Source of the DNA: a virus
Strand: one strand, 5' to 3'
Length of the DNA: 58,031 nt
IMG/VR virus record: IMGVR_UViG_3300049216_000357
Span: 1 to 58,031 of that record
The notes under the pieces are model-generated. The model did not search any database. It had not been told where the DNA came from and saw nothing but the letters and a program-made list of their open reading frames with translations. A program made the position numbers and the translations under genes. Shown here one piece after another: positions 1 through 9,800 of this stretch. Position 1 is the first letter of the stretch; each line of letters opens with the position of its first letter.

Positions 1-61
1 TGAAGTACTCCCCATTTTTAAACCAATTCTTACCTAAAATGAGATATAAAAATCTCTCCTT

Positions 62-997
62 TCAAATCCTATCAAAATTATTAAATTGTTGCAATATTTC
101 CTGTGGACCCACGTTAAAAAAGTGGTCAACTTTGCAAGGTACGAGTAAATTATCCGCTTTTTTAACGTAGTCCACAGGCATCGACCGACCAAAATAAATT
201 TGAGCCGGTTTCTTGTAATCTAATGTTTGATGGTGCCTCTCATGATTGTAAAAATCAAAATAAAATTTTAAACGCCGCTTCGCTTCTATCATGTCAGCAT
301 AATCATATAAATAAATTTCTTCGTATTTTACAGATCTCCAAAGCCGTTCAATAAAAATATTATCAAAAACACGACCTTTTCCATCCATACTAATCTTTAT
401 GCCATTTTTTAACAACAATCCAGTAAAGTCTTTACTCGTAAACTGCGAACCCTGGTCAGAATTAAAAATATCTGGATTTTCGTAAAACATTAACGCTTCC
501 TCCAATGCATCAATACAAAAATCCGCTTCCAGAGAATTGCTTAATTTCCAGCTTAAAACATAACGACTGTACCAGTCCATCACCGCCACTAAATAAACAA
601 AACCTTGCTTTAAACGAACGTATGTCACATCAGCACACCACACTTGATTAGGACGATTAATTTCTAATCCTGTTAATAAATAAGGGTATTTTTGATCCCC
701 TAAGACCGGTTTACTTAAATTCTTCTTTGGATAAACTGCCTCTAAACCTAATACCCTTAGCAAACGTCTTACACGTTTTGGATTCAACATATGACCCATT
801 TCCCTTAAAAATTCAACCATTCTTAATACACCTTTAAAGGGATATTTGGTGTACTCTTCATCTAATAAACGCATCAAATGCAAATTGTAAGCTGTTTCCT
901 CTCTGGAATGATAATATAAATTACATCGATTCAAATCTAATAATTCACATTGACGCCTGATGCTTAATTTAGGATGTTTTTGGATAATCCAATTCAT
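62..997 (-). CDS. IS3-family transposase OrfB (DDE integrase domain)
   Basis: This is a 311-aa rve-type integrase core of normal OrfB length. The N-terminal half has the HTH_21-like segment typical of IS3 OrfB. The DDE residues are visible in WCADVTYV (first D), FNSDQGSQFT (second D) and ERLWRSVKYEE (E). It is the catalytic subunit of the transposase. It probably acts as an OrfAB fusion: a -1 slip on AAAAAAAG at 1026-1033 near the end of OrfA enters this frame with no stop between. The gene appears intact. Confidence 0.93.
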   Translation of the reverse strand: MNWIIQKHPKLSIRRQCELLDLNRCNLYYHSREETAYNLHLMRLLDEEYTKYPFKGVLRMVEFLREMGHMLNPKRVRRLLRVLGLEAVYPKKNLSKPVLGDQKYPYLLTGLEINRPNQVWCADVTYVRLKQGFVYLVAVMDWYSRYVLSWKLSNSLEADFCIDALEEALMFYENPDIFNSDQGSQFTSKDFTGLLLKNGIKISMDGKGRVFDNIFIERLWRSVKYEEIYLYDYADMIEAKRRLKFYFDFYNHERHHQTLDYKKPAQIYFGRSMPVDYVKKADNLLVPCKVDHFFNVGPQEILQQFNNFDRI

Positions 998-1011
998 TTT
1001 TTCTTCCTTGC

Positions 1012-1299
1012 CTACTTCCAGACAGCTTTTTTTAAAAAGTCGTTCTCGCAGCTTAATTGCCCTATTTGACGATATAAATCATCAACCAATTTTGCATCGC
1101 TTTGTATTGCCATTTCGTGCTTGCCATTAAAACCTTCTTTAATGGCTAATAAGGCTTGTTGTTTCCAGCGATTAATTTGAGTTGGATGTACTTGGTATTT
1201 AGAAGATATTTCGTTGATGGTTAGATCACCCCGAATAGCTTCTAAAGCAACTTTCGATTTAAATTCAGTTGTATAGCTTTTTCCTTTTTTTCTTCCCAT
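1012..1299 (-). CDS. IS3-family transposase OrfA (helix-turn-helix)
   Basis: This 95-aa HTH_Tnp_1 protein binds the IS ends. The N-terminus (GRKKGKSYTTEFKSKVALEA) and the segment INEISSKYQVHPTQINRWK are typical of the family, and the C-terminus has a leucine-zipper-like run (LYRQIGQLSCENDFLKKAV). The AAAAAAAG run at 1026-1033, seven codons before the stop, is the usual site of the programmed -1 frameshift that makes OrfAB. OrfB begins 14 bp downstream. Confidence 0.92.
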   Translation of the reverse strand: MGRKKGKSYTTEFKSKVALEAIRGDLTINEISSKYQVHPTQINRWKQQALLAIKEGFNGKHEMAIQSDAKLVDDLYRQIGQLSCENDFLKKAVWK

Positions 1300-1374
1300 A
1301 ATAGACCTCCTAGCCGCTTAATTTTAACTATTTTTATATCTCTACTGGTGGTCTGAAAATCGGGGAGTATTACA

Positions 1375-2301
1375 GAATGCAATATCGGCCCAGTCTCTTC
1401 CCCGTAAAGAAGAAGGCATTTTAGGAACTTCTGTTCTCGTATAGGTGGAAGGCGTATATTGTTGCCCATGAATTATAGAAGCTAAGTAATTTAACATATC
1501 ATAAGGATGTCTTTGTATGCTTTTCCATTCTTCATAAGCTAAATCTCTTTTCAATTGCTCAATTTGATGTTCAGTAGCACCTGCTTCTCTTAATGCCGCT
1601 ATTTGAGCAGCATGCACTGCTTGACGGTTTATTCCCAGCTGTTGTAATACTTTAGCACTCTCTAATTGTCTTGCAGAATCATAATGTGAGGCTTGTAAGG
1701 CTTGCTCATACCCTCTGTGTGCCAATAATGCCTGTTGTTCTCCAATGTCTCTTTGTACATTTCTTAATAGGCGTTCTTCTGCACGCTTTTGACTTTCCCC
1801 ACCTCGATGTCCCGCTTTAATAAAAGATTTCCTAAGTTGTGGTAAAAGATGTTCAGTTAAATTTTCCATTTGAGCCCTACGAATACTTTCCATCACATGC
1901 TGTTGATGAGTACTTAAGTATTGTCCTATTCCCTCATGTGACCGTCTTCCACCTTCTATTCCTAATCGCTGAGCTTCTGTAAAATCAGCTCCAACATTGG
2001 GACCTGCCGCAGCCAGTCTATGTGCTTCTGTCGTATGTAAATGTAAAGGCGCGACTCTTTCTGCCACTGTTGGCATGCGTCTTCTAGCTTCTTCGTGTGC
2101 TGTCCCAGCAGCACTACCCTCAGAAGGCGCCGGAGGTAATCCACCTGTCTCAGGCGGAATAGGAGCTCCATAAGGTAAGCCACTCAGAGCAGCGGCACGA
2201 TTTCTCATAGCTGCCAAATGAGCTTCTAAAGGATGAGGGCCTTGTGTTTGTTGAGTAATGTGTGGGCCTGGTATGCCATGTGTGCCTGGGACAGCAGCCA
2301 T
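1375..2301 (-). pseudogene. Phage structural protein truncated by the IS (3' end lost)
   Basis: About 309 codons remain from ATG 2301. The frame then runs into the IS and stops at 1342, so the last residues are IS-derived. The product is rich in Ala, His, Gln, Arg and Gly, with long helical stretches (residues about 120-260) that look coiled-coil, and no recognised domain. It starts 2 bp after the 672-aa gene upstream, so it belongs to the virion operon. Its Gly/His/Pro-rich N-terminus resembles the style of the 44989-46347 and 54101-55348 products. An internal or tail-associated virion protein is only an inference. The native C-terminus is lost or lies beyond the window. Confidence 0.7.
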
Positions 2302-2303
2302 TT

Positions 2304-4322
2304 TTAACTCCTAATATACTTCTCTAAAGGTTTAGCTTTGGGTGGCAAGAACTTCTTAACACCTTTCTGTTTTCTCAGATTATCTCTCATCACATCCAGA
2401 GCTTTTGCACCCCTTTTATTATCCCCTTTCCCAAGCGCATCTACCACCGGTTTTGGCATAATATATTCACCATCTGAGACGAGCGCTTTAATGTTATGTT
2501 GGGAGTCATCGAAATCTGTAACACCACTATGGATAAACCTATTTCTAAATTCATCTAGCTTCTTAGCGCCATTAATACTGTTTCCATCGCCTAATAAACT
2601 AACGGTCGTTGCATCCATCACATAAGAGCCTGCTGGAAGATTAGTAGGAACATCATCGGTAGTACCACCAGAATGTCCGTGAACATAACCTCCTACGCTA
2701 AAGGGTTTTCTAGGAGCATGTGTTACAGGTTTAGGAAGTGCCCTTTTCTTTATTTGTTCATAGATGCTTGGATGTCTAAAATCCAAAGCCGTTCCTTTCA
2801 AAGACCTTTCATGGATGGATTTTGTAGGCTTTTGTTGAAAAGGTAGATATTGCATTAATTCTTCCAGTGGTGAACGTATGGGTCCTGCCACCGGAGTAGT
2901 CCTAAATCTCTCCTGACTAAAATGATGAGGCTTAAACTTGCTTCCTTCAAATCTCCCAGGAATATGCTGCTCGGATATTCCGCCAGGATATTCTTTTGCA
3001 AGCTGTTTTCTAGCACGAACAATATCGTTAATTTCCGTGCCTAATTTGAATAAATCTTTTGCATCTGAAAATGTTGAATGAGATAGATAAGGATCCGCCA
3101 GACCTGTTTGGCCTAAATTCCCCCATAATCCTATCCCCCCTCCCGTAGGCGGTGCGCCTCTAACCCCTAATTGATGTAATAAAGAAGGAGAGTCAAGGCC
3201 GGTTAATCTTCCGAAAATCCCTGAAGGGTCCGCTCCTAATTTTTCTGCTAAGGTTGGCGCTACAGCCGCATAAGTCGCTCCCTTCATAGCGCCTGGAACT
3301 ATTCCACGCCTGCCATGCTCCAATCCACCATAACCCGCACCCCCTAATACAGCCCCTAAAGGACCTCCAAATAAGGTTCCAGCGGTAGGTGCAATCATGG
3401 TAGATAATATTTTTGCCCACATTGGATGATGTCTAGCTCCCTGCTCCAACATGGTTTCGGTTCTAGGTTGTCCGTGGCTATCGTAACTAGGTCCGAACAG
3501 GCCGAATTTCCGCTTTTTTTCATCACCTCCTAAGAGCTCTTGGGAAAGACCCCCTCCAACCTCGCTTAACACTTGCCGTGTTGTAGAAGGAAGAGCGCTC
3601 ACTCCTTTACCAACTTCTGATACAGCTTTTCCTAATTCTTTAGGAAGACCTAACAAACCTTTACCCAAATCTGAAAAAGTAACACCTTTTTCTGCTCTTG
3701 TTCTCTCTGCCTCCTGTCTTGCTTCCTCTTCTGCTTTAGCTTGCATCCTCAGTGGGAAATGTGTATCTTCATATTTTCCTATGTGTTCCTCTTCTCTTCT
3801 CCAACCGTCTCCAAGGTATATTTTTTTCACCCAATCCGGTACCGCTGCAAGAGCAGCAGTTGTAAATCCTTGAGCCTCAGCCTTTTCCCATAAGGCGCGA
3901 GCTGTAGCTTCTCTCTCTTGTTTTTCCTGTTTTAGTCTTAATTCTTCGCTATACTCCCTAGCACGCTCAGCATCAAAAAGCTCAGGATGTAAGACGGGAG
4001 TTGCTTTAAAAAGGGCATAAGCATCCATTACACTAGTTTCATTAAAAGGTACTGGTTTTCCCATCTGAGTAAGACCTTGAAGAGGACTCATAACACCCCG
4101 TAGAGTGTATTCACCCAGGGGTGCTAATTTATCCCTTAGGGCATCTAAATTAGGAAGACCAGAAATACGTAATAAATCTTTTCCCCACTCATCTACAATA
4201 GGCTGCATATCATGCTGTTCACGTAAACTATGAAGAATATCCGCAGGAGTAGGGGGAGCCGCAGCAGCATCTCGGCGGCGTCCACCAACAGGCATTCTCT
4301 TTTTCGGTTTATGTCTAAGCAT
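2304..4322 (-). CDS. Large virion protein with glycine-zipper segment and GG-tag C-terminus (candidate ejection protein)
   Basis: This is a 672-aa protein. Residues about 1-260 are charged and helical, with KQEREATARALWEKAEAQG-like coiled coil. Residues about 300-370 hold a small-residue membrane-type stretch (GTLFGGPLGAVLGGAGYGG). The C-terminus repeats a phage motif: GGYVHGHSGGTTDDVPTNLP followed by AGSYVMDA, then VSDGEYIMPKPVVDALG. Pairs of D(D)VP...GEYV-type modules like these are common in tail or ejection proteins of tailed phages. It sits in the minus-strand virion operon between the connector genes and the IS-truncated gene. A role in DNA ejection or membrane penetration is inferred from the glycine zipper. 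A tape-measure role is possible but less likely beside P22-like connectors. Confidence 0.6.
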   Translation of the reverse strand: MLRHKPKKRMPVGGRRRDAAAAPPTPADILHSLREQHDMQPIVDEWGKDLLRISGLPNLDALRDKLAPLGEYTLRGVMSPLQGLTQMGKPVPFNETSVMDAYALFKATPVLHPELFDAERAREYSEELRLKQEKQEREATARALWEKAEAQGFTTAALAAVPDWVKKIYLGDGWRREEEHIGKYEDTHFPLRMQAKAEEEARQEAERTRAEKGVTFSDLGKGLLGLPKELGKAVSEVGKGVSALPSTTRQVLSEVGGGLSQELLGGDEKKRKFGLFGPSYDSHGQPRTETMLEQGARHHPMWAKILSTMIAPTAGTLFGGPLGAVLGGAGYGGLEHGRRGIVPGAMKGATYAAVAPTLAEKLGADPSGIFGRLTGLDSPSLLHQLGVRGAPPTGGGIGLWGNLGQTGLADPYLSHSTFSDAKDLFKLGTEINDIVRARKQLAKEYPGGISEQHIPGRFEGSKFKPHHFSQERFRTTPVAGPIRSPLEELMQYLPFQQKPTKSIHERSLKGTALDFRHPSIYEQIKKRALPKPVTHAPRKPFSVGGYVHGHSGGTTDDVPTNLPAGSYVMDATTVSLLGDGNSINGAKKLDEFRNRFIHSGVTDFDDSQHNIKALVSDGEYIMPKPVVDALGKGDNKRGAKALDVMRDNLRKQKGVKKFLPPKAKPLEKYIRS

Positions 4323-4340
4323 GTTATTTTTTCTCTATAT

Positions 4341-4589
4341 TCATGAATAATCAATCATGGTTAAGTAAATCATCATTGCCCATTCATGCCAATCTTGTTT
4401 TCTTTTATTTAAAGATAAATCGGGAGAAGGTGCATTGTTTATTCCAAAAGAATTGCATTGGACTAGCGCTGCACCCCACTTTTGCCAATTATCATCAAAA
4501 TCATCCAGCAAAGGAATATCATCATCTGGAAAGTCTATAACCAAAGAAGCTGCCCAGTTATGTAAACTAATATGCTTAGGAACAATCAT
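4341..4589 (-). CDS. Small virion-operon protein, unknown function
   Basis: This 82-aa acidic protein is rich in Trp and Asp (for example LLDDFDDNWQKWGAALVQ). It overlaps the start of the downstream gene region by a few bases and overlaps the 3' end of the 532-aa tail gene (stop at 4586), which is the tight packing of a phage structural operon. No known family was recognised. Its place between tail protein and large virion protein suggests a small tail or assembly factor. Confidence 0.65.
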   Translation of the reverse strand: MIVPKHISLHNWAASLVIDFPDDDIPLLDDFDDNWQKWGAALVQCNSFGINNAPSPDLSLNKRKQDWHEWAMMIYLTMIDYS

Positions 4590-6184
4590 TGTCTAGCATC
4601 TCCTGGCGTTGCAACAATTAAAATTCTTCCTAACTGATAAAATCCACCCAGTGTATTACTGGTAAATTTGAAAGTTAATAACCGTCTTTGTTCCCGCATA
4701 TCAATTTTAAAATCGGTAGATTGAAATATATAATTCTCAGGGTCTTCATCATTATCAGAGGGACGAGCATAGTTAGTTCCATTGACCGTTAACGTCATTG
4801 GACCTGATTGGTTAATATCTAGTTCTACTCTATATACATAACTCCAATTATCTAACTCTTCAGATTGAGAGTCAAAATCAGAGGCTGCATAAGAAATAAC
4901 AGGAGTGGTAATATTAGCATTAATAGGAATTACCGCAGGTGTTGCAGGGTCATTGTCCCTTCTATCATATCCTGATTCTTGCAACCAAATGGGATAACCC
5001 CCTGTACTATCTGGTTGATTATCTGTCCATATTGGCAATGGAAAAGTCTGACTAAATGCCGCAGCACTTCTGGTAACAGGAGTATCATACCAAAGCTGCT
5101 CTCTTACATTGTAAATAACCGCATGGTCACATTCTGTATTGGTGCCGGTTGGGAAAAACCACCATATTTCTCCCCAGTGCGTATTCTTTGTTGTAAAAAC
5201 TTTCTCTTTGGCATCAAAATTAAGATTCGTGAAGAAAAAATCTAATGAATTACTATTAGGTAATTCTTGTACAATTCCGTTATATAATAAAAATCTATCA
5301 ATAGCCACCCAGTAATAAAGGCTATCATACTCTATCCAAGCATTTTGAGAGAGAACAGAAGTCTCACTGGAAATTGAGTCAAACGAAAAGTCTAAGCTTC
5401 CAGCTGCATCCGGCACAAAAGTAGCACGAACTAATCTATCCAATGCCCAAAAAAGCCCACCAGGAGAAGAATTACCTCCCCTCACGGAAGTTCCTGCGAC
5501 TATCTTGAATCCACTAACACTCGTGTCACCTTCTTGGAAAGGAACGTCTTTACTCATATCTATCCATTTTAGAAAACCACCACTCCCATAAGCAAAAAGA
5601 TAAGGAAACAAAGTTACAATACCACCATCTGTCATCAAGGGTACTATATCAGGTTCTGTAGAAGTTCCCTGATTATATGTTAATGCCCCTAATTGAATAG
5701 GATTATAAGCATCTGTAAAATAAACCTGTGTTGGTACATTATTTGAAATAGAACCAAGATTTGGTGCAGCATTTGCTATTAAAGCAGTTCCACTTTCTGT
5801 TCCTGAATAAGGAGCTAAATCAAAAGTCCAAGTATTATTAAGGTCCGCTTCAAATCCATCAGGTGTTATATTAATTAAATCTGGTCCGGATAGAACATTC
5901 CCATCATTATCAATAGAAAAATAATAACAATTATTATAAGTTCCCAAAAAAACATTATAGGTAGGAGAGGATGAAGCAACAGAAGGAACAATTATAATTC
6001 CTCTGCAAATTTCCCCTACGGGCGTATCCGCTGCTATCTGAGTATAACCGCCCATCTTATAAGCATTACCTCTATAAAATCGAGTCCATACCCCATTAGT
6101 CCATGCTTTTCTAGAAAAAGTAGTTCCATCCCTTTCAATGCCAGGCGGTATTCTTAAAGTATAAATATTCTTAAAATCAGGCAT
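4586..6184 (-). CDS. Phage tail/DNA-stabilisation protein (P22 gp10-like, beta-propeller type)
   Basis: This 532-aa protein is rich in beta-strand, Asn, Thr and Trp, with no signal peptide. The N-terminus (IPPGIERDGTTFSRKAWTNG then VWTRFYRGNAYKMGGYTQI) is a typical opening for the packaged-DNA stabilisation or tail-needle-knob group of podovirus tail proteins. The gene overlaps the adaptor gene upstream by 1 bp. In P22 such proteins close the portal channel with gp4 and carry the tail. Assignment to that group rests on N-terminal style, length and position, so the exact family is uncertain. Confidence 0.6.
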   Translation of the reverse strand: MPDFKNIYTLRIPPGIERDGTTFSRKAWTNGVWTRFYRGNAYKMGGYTQIAADTPVGEICRGIIIVPSVASSSPTYNVFLGTYNNCYYFSIDNDGNVLSGPDLINITPDGFEADLNNTWTFDLAPYSGTESGTALIANAAPNLGSISNNVPTQVYFTDAYNPIQLGALTYNQGTSTEPDIVPLMTDGGIVTLFPYLFAYGSGGFLKWIDMSKDVPFQEGDTSVSGFKIVAGTSVRGGNSSPGGLFWALDRLVRATFVPDAAGSLDFSFDSISSETSVLSQNAWIEYDSLYYWVAIDRFLLYNGIVQELPNSNSLDFFFTNLNFDAKEKVFTTKNTHWGEIWWFFPTGTNTECDHAVIYNVREQLWYDTPVTRSAAAFSQTFPLPIWTDNQPDSTGGYPIWLQESGYDRRDNDPATPAVIPINANITTPVISYAASDFDSQSEELDNWSYVYRVELDINQSGPMTLTVNGTNYARPSDNDEDPENYIFQSTDFKIDMREQRRLLTFKFTSNTLGGFYQLGRILIVATPGDARQ

Positions 6185-6819
6185 TAGTCCGCCGTCCTAT
6201 TAGAGCCTCTATCTGTAATACGTGCATCATCTTGACTATTTAAACTCTGTAATCCTGCTTGATAAAGCTGCATCCAGACTTGTAGTCTGTCATCTGTTTT
6301 TAAATAAGGTGCTGATTCAATCAATGTAGAATAAAGCAATACATCTGGCGCATAATCGGTTAACCAGTTTGTTTGATTTGATTCACTCAAAAGAGGTGGT
6401 AATTGCAAGTAACCTAATTCATATTCATAATCTTGGTCTGGTGTAGGCGCTACTAGAAAATTATAATAGCCATAATCACAATAATAAACAGGAGGCGCTG
6501 TAGCTGCCTGATTTGGCCAATACAGTCGAACATACTCATAGCTTTTTAAATCAATAGGCTGATTGTTCTGGTTAGGTAATACCGAATTGTTGAATGTTAA
6601 AGTAATATTTCTACGCCACAAAGAAGGCTTTTGATAGGTCGCTTGGCCTGCTACAAAGTTTCCTTGCACATAACTCTCTAACCCTACGCTCTTACTCTCT
6701 CTACAAATCCTATGCTGCGCTTGCTCTATAAAATTAGGGATTTGAGCAAGCGTATCATCATCCGTACGGTCTAAATAATCCGCGACTTGTGTTTGTAAAG
6801 AATCATAGGTCATTGGCAT
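6184..6819 (-). CDS. Phage adaptor (head-tail connector) protein
   Basis: This is a 211-aa protein. Its N-terminal segment LQTQVADYLDRTDDDTLAQI, then PNFIEQAQHRICRES, matches the helical opening of SU10/gp4-type adaptor proteins that form the ring under the portal. It is followed by a beta-rich part (residues about 55-160) and a C-terminal helix. It overlaps its neighbours by 1 bp on both sides (stop at 6184, start at 6819). It probably joins the portal ring to the tail proteins encoded on either side. Confidence 0.7.
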   Translation of the reverse strand: MPMTYDSLQTQVADYLDRTDDDTLAQIPNFIEQAQHRICRESKSVGLESYVQGNFVAGQATYQKPSLWRRNITLTFNNSVLPNQNNQPIDLKSYEYVRLYWPNQAATAPPVYYCDYGYYNFLVAPTPDQDYEYELGYLQLPPLLSESNQTNWLTDYAPDVLLYSTLIESAPYLKTDDRLQVWMQLYQAGLQSLNSQDDARITDRGSNRTAD

Positions 6820-9800
6820 TATCTGCTCTCCAACTGAGATACTCTATCTTGGAGTTGAGAGACCATGGCGCTTAGTTCTTGGATAGCCTTTATTTCAAAT
6901 GCGCTAATTTCTCCCATATTTAAAGATTTTATATTTTCTATTACAGGTTCAGGTTTTGGAATATCTTTTCTTTCTTTTGAAGATAGTTTTATCCAATCAT
7001 TAATTGCTTTTCCATAAATATGTTCATTAGAAACCTTAACACATTGAGGCATAACTTGTTCCACCTCATCTGCGATAAATCCATTGTAAACTTTATTTTC
7101 ACTATCCCCAATATGTTCAGCATATTCTTTAACATAACTAAAGGTTCTAGGACGAAGCTTGTTAATAATTTCTAACCCACTTCCAATATCCTGTATATTT
7201 TTCTTTATTCTAATATCTGATGGAGTATTCCATACATTAGTAGTAGGTTTAAAGGCATCATCAATACCAACATGCAATGCATGTAATGGCATTGAATTAT
7301 ATATTCCAACCTTTTGACCTGTGTTTGTAGTATAAGAACCTAAAGATAGACAGCTAGTTCCGTCAACAAATGCGTTTGCTCCGATAACTGTAGAACCTGC
7401 AACACCATCAGCAAGTATATCTGCTCCATATCCAATAATAACAAGTCCTTCGGAAAAGGAATTAGAAGGACAAGCATTGTTTCCAATGACGATATTGTAA
7501 CTACCCTCCACATCGTTGTTATCTGCATTAATCCCAATTGCAATATTATCAATTCCTTGTGTAGGTTCAACAACAGCAGGATTTAAAGAAGCTAATGCAC
7601 CAATTCCAATTCCAATATTTAAACTGCCAGTGATATTTTCTCCTAAAACGCCATCTCCAATGGCAATGTTTTGAAGACCTGTTGTATTTGACTCAAGTGC
7701 ACTTGTACCAATGCCAATATTATTAGAACCTGTGGTATTTCTTCTAAGTGCGTTAATACCAATACCAACATTTTCAACTCCAGTAACTGTATCTATTGGC
7801 GCACTCAAAGGAGACAATACATTAGTGCCAATACCAATATTTCCAGAAGCGGTTTGAGTATTTTGTAAAACGGTACCTCCAATGGCAATATTATTAAAGC
7901 CACTTGTCAAATCAGCTAGAACCTCATCTCCAATCGCAACGTTTACATAACCTGTTTTATTTGAGCTAAGTGCACTAATACCAATAGCAGTATTACTATA
8001 ACCTGTTGTATTAGAAGCTAATGATTCATTACCAATTGCAATATTGTTTTCAGCATCCCCACTTCCGTCAGCGTCACTTAAGATTAATGCATTAACGCCA
8101 ATTGCAATATTATTATTAGCAGCGACATTGCTAGCTAGCGCATCACTACCAATGGCAATATTACTGCCACCACTTTGATTTAAAGTCATGGCATCTGCGC
8201 CTATTGCAATATTGAGTGTCGCCATAGCATCATTAGAATTAATTAATGCATTGTATCCAATAGCAAGATTATAATCCGCGATGTTTAAATTAAGAGCAGC
8301 ATGTCCAATAGCAAGATTATAATTTCCTGTTACGTTAGCTTGTAATGATTGGTCTCCAATGGCAATATTATAATTACCTACCGTATTTGCAGTTAATGCA
8401 GAATTTCCAATGGCTAAATTTGAGCAGCTCTGAGGATTTGTTCCTGTTGTGTTATTATTCATTAATGCCTGGTAACCAATGGCAATATTATTTACCGCCG
8501 TATTATTATTCATTAATGCCTGGTAACCAATAGCAATATTTTCACTTGCAGTATTGGCAGATAAGGCTGAATCTCCTAACGCAATATTATAGGAACCTGT
8601 TTGAACAGCAATAAGAGATTCATATCCAATACCAATATTACTATTCCCTGAACTAGCAGCAGCTACTGCATAAGTTCCTATACCAATATTATTTGAAGCA
8701 CTACTAGGATTTGTTAATGAATGAGCACCAATTGCAATATTGTTACTTCCATCTTCATTAGTAGCTAATGAATTAAATCCAATGGAAATATTTCCATCTC
8801 CGGTTACGTTATCTTCTAATGCATTTGGACCAACAGCAATATTTAAGCTCCCAGTTGTATTTGAAGTTAATGTGTTAAATCCTAGGGCAACATTTATTCC
8901 TTCCGTATTTGAATATAAAGCATAAGCTCCTATTGCAACATTTCCTCCAGCAACATTTCCAGCTCCTGGTGCCGTTCCACTTAATGCCTGGTACCCAATG
9001 GCAATGTTATAATCAGATGCAATAAATTCCCCTGGTGTATTGTTTTGAAGTGCATAGGCCCCGATAGCAATATTATTAGAGCAATAGGAGAAGTTATTAG
9101 AAAGAGCCTCATATCCAATCCCAACATTATTTACGCCATATTGATTAGAGAGGAGCGCATTTGTACCAATCGCAATATTTGCCTCACCTGCTTGAGGGGA
9201 TTCTGGGTCAGAATTATCAAAATTTGTGAGTAGCGCTGAATCTCCTATTGCAATATTATCAGAACCATATGTGTTGGATAATAATGCTTGATATCCTATT
9301 CCAATGTTGCTGCTTCCTCCACCATATGTATCATTAACATCATTAACAGAAAGTACATCTACTCCTATCCCTATATTTCCATTTCCCTGTTTATTAGCAT
9401 TTAGAACTGCCGTCCCAAGAGCGATATTGTATTCTCCATTACTATTGTGAACTAATGAATCTGTACCAATTGCAATACAAGATGGTCCATTAAAAGCATA
9501 TATATCTGCAGACGAATATCCCATTTGAAAACCCATATCAGCAGACGCTGGATATGAAGTTGTGACAGGAATCACGCTGTCTTTTACATGTTCCCCATCT
9601 GTTCCTTGCCATAAAACAATACCTGAATCCGTTACAGGGGGAGTAGGGCCGGTTACGTTTCCACTACCGTCTCCAATAGAAACCCAAGAACTATCCTGTA
9701 AAACTTCAAGCTTATCAGTATCCGTGTTGTATATAATCATTCCACCCGGGTTTGCATCATCAGGAGTAGGATAAATATTTAAAGGAAGAATCAGATTATC

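Larger units (their letters stand above)
1..1374 (-). mobile_element. IS3-family insertion sequence, left end of window
   Basis: The terminal inverted repeats are visible. The left end starts TGAAGTACTCCCC, and the reverse complement of the right end (about 1350-1374) starts TGTAATACTCCCC, with similarity continuing for about 25 bp. Both ends carry the TG...CA termini usual for IS3. The element encodes OrfA and OrfB on the minus strand, joined by an A7G slippery run. It lies inside a phage gene whose remainder is at 1375-2301. Target duplication cannot be checked because the window begins at the IS end. Confidence 0.9.

Noticed and set aside
7340-9774. Several open frames on both strands within the fibre gene
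   Set aside because: They are shadows of the repetitive 1219-codon gene; their sequences are repeats of its codons in other phases.
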